Origin: Dyella solisilvae | GTDB lineage: Bacteria; Pseudomonadota; Gammaproteobacteria; Xanthomonadales; Rhodanobacteraceae | Assembly: GCF_003351225.1 (NCBI RefSeq) | Contig: NZ_QQSY01000004.1 | Coordinates: 137,051 to 201,050, forward strand | Length of the DNA stretch: 64,000 bases | Direction of reading: 5' to 3' | In this document: positions 63,358-64,000 of the stretch, in pieces | Position numbering within the stretch: the stretch's first letter is position 1 | Layout of the letters: each line of letters starts with the position of its first letter | Made by a program: the position numbers and the translations under genes | The notes under the pieces: generated by a model | Databases searched by the model: none | The model's input: only the letters and a program-made list of their open reading frames with translations | What the model was told of the DNA's origin: nothing

Positions 63358-63612
63358 ATGGCCCATACGAATCTTACGCAACTGCGTCGCGCTTGTTGTC
63401 AAAAACTCGCGGCGCCCACGCGCGCTGAACTGCTCGCGCAGAAAGCTCGCGCCCTTGAAATAGTCGAGCGCATCTCGGCGCTTAGTCGTGAGCGCGATCT
63501 ACGGGACGATGAACACGCAGAGGTTCTCGCAGCCCTTCGTTTGATACGTGAAGTCACAAAGTCTATTGCCCAGCGCCGGGGTGTGTTGAGCCCGAAGGAC
63601 GGGCGGCCATGA
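63358..63612 (+). CDS. Element-borne protein of unknown function
   Basis: 84 residues, helical throughout (RAELLAQKARALEIVERISA, DLRDDEHAEVLAALRLIREV). No domain recognised. GAGG lies 8 nt before ATG 63358. It overlaps the next gene's start by ATGA, so they are likely co-translated. Confidence 0.7.
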   Translation: MAHTNLTQLRRACCQKLAAPTRAELLAQKARALEIVERISALSRERDLRDDEHAEVLAALRLIREVTKSIAQRRGVLSPKDGRP

Positions 63613-64000
63613 AGTACTTCCCATTCTGGATCTCGGACTACCTGGGCGCCACAGGCACGCTATCGCCGGCGGAACATGGCATCTACCTGCTGTTACTCAC
63701 GCACTATTTCCGACACGAGAACGGCATCGAACGCGAGTTCGCCGGCATCATTTCAAGAGCACGGACACGGACCGAAAAAGCGGCACTCAAACGCGTGCTG
63801 GCGATGTTTTTTACGCTGGAAAATGGCGTTTGCCGCAATGCCCGAGCCGAGGATGAATTGGCGAAATACCGCCAAAAATCTGCGAAGAACACCGCGAACG
63901 CCCAAAAGCGCTGGCAGAAAGATAAAGATGCGATCGCTTCTGCGAACGCACATGCGATCGCAGGCGCGCTCGTAGATACCGGACACCATGCCACGCCCAT
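63609..64000 (+). CDS. DUF1376-domain protein (5' part, runs off the right edge)
   Basis: At least 130 codons, open to the last base. MKYFPFWISDYLGATGTLSP, EHGIYLLLLTHYF, ending at DAIASANAHAIAGALVDTGH. The N-terminus with YFPFWISDYLGAT is the DUF1376 signature, often in phage or element replication modules, here followed by a helical, Lys-rich segment. ATG 63609 overlaps the preceding stop by 4 bp. Confidence 0.85.
   Translation, partial: MKYFPFWISDYLGATGTLSPAEHGIYLLLLTHYFRHENGIEREFAGIISRARTRTEKAALKRVLAMFFTLENGVCRNARAEDELAKYRQKSAKNTANAQKRWQKDKDAIASANAHAIAGALVDTGHHATP

Overview
This GC-rich, gene-dense window looks like a gammaproteobacterial chromosome of the order Xanthomonadales (Lysobacterales), most likely family Rhodanobacteraceae (Dyella, Rhodanobacter, Luteibacter or Frateuria type). 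The placement is an inference from high GC, the order kdsD-kdsC-lptC-lptA-lptB-rpoN-hpf-hprK-rapZ-EIIA-HPr-EI, the purN-purM/DUF2066/AI-2E/hda block, and a Xanthomonadales-style HU protein with an Ala/Lys-rich tail. No search could be run.

Layout. 1-7.6 kb: 3' end of hrpA, a small exported protein, relA, a membrane-anchored TPR protein and a short epimerase. 7.6-13.6 kb: mrcB (PBP1B) with a downstream TPR lipoprotein that resembles an LpoP-type activator, then YoaA helicase and two VOC proteins. 13.8-20.9 kb: creD-tsaB, dodecin, a divergent ArsR/SDR pair with two palindromes between them, DUF302, GFA, a small membrane protein, and a divergent yeiH/LysR pair. 21-31.5 kb (minus strand): PTS regulatory genes, hpf, rpoN and the LPS transport/Kdo genes; ptsN is absent from its usual place. 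31.7-47 kb: ibaG-murA, purM/purN, hda, suhB, trmJ, a CorC-like protein, a DUF47-pit phosphate module with a Pho-box-like site, an alkyltransferase-like protein and recQ. 47-60 kb is more accessory: an exported M28 peptidase, HU-like protein, PepSY protein, a decayed ABC-2 permease, a phasin-like protein, a DUF1045-phnN pair, a host-attachment-type protein, a MASE1 sensor, and a PAS/GAF/GGDEF/EAL protein.

From about 60.6 kb an integrated element begins. A 50-nt 3' half of tRNA-Phe, still joined to its terminator, is followed by four AACGGCAAATG-type repeats, a tyrosine integrase, an unknown gene, an AlpA-like regulator, another unknown gene and a DUF1376 replication-type gene that runs off the right edge. 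The rest of the element and the rebuilt tRNA should lie beyond the window.

Three families of dispersed palindromes stand out. A CCCTCTCCCC hairpin occurs inside hrpA (in frame) and twice after recQ. A GTCATCCCAGCG family lies between genes. A GAGAAGTGAGAG stem-loop occupies three convergent gene junctions (murA/DUF3108, hda/suhB, trmJ/corC-like), where it supplies or abuts stop codons. No rRNA, complete tRNA, CRISPR array or insertion sequence was seen.
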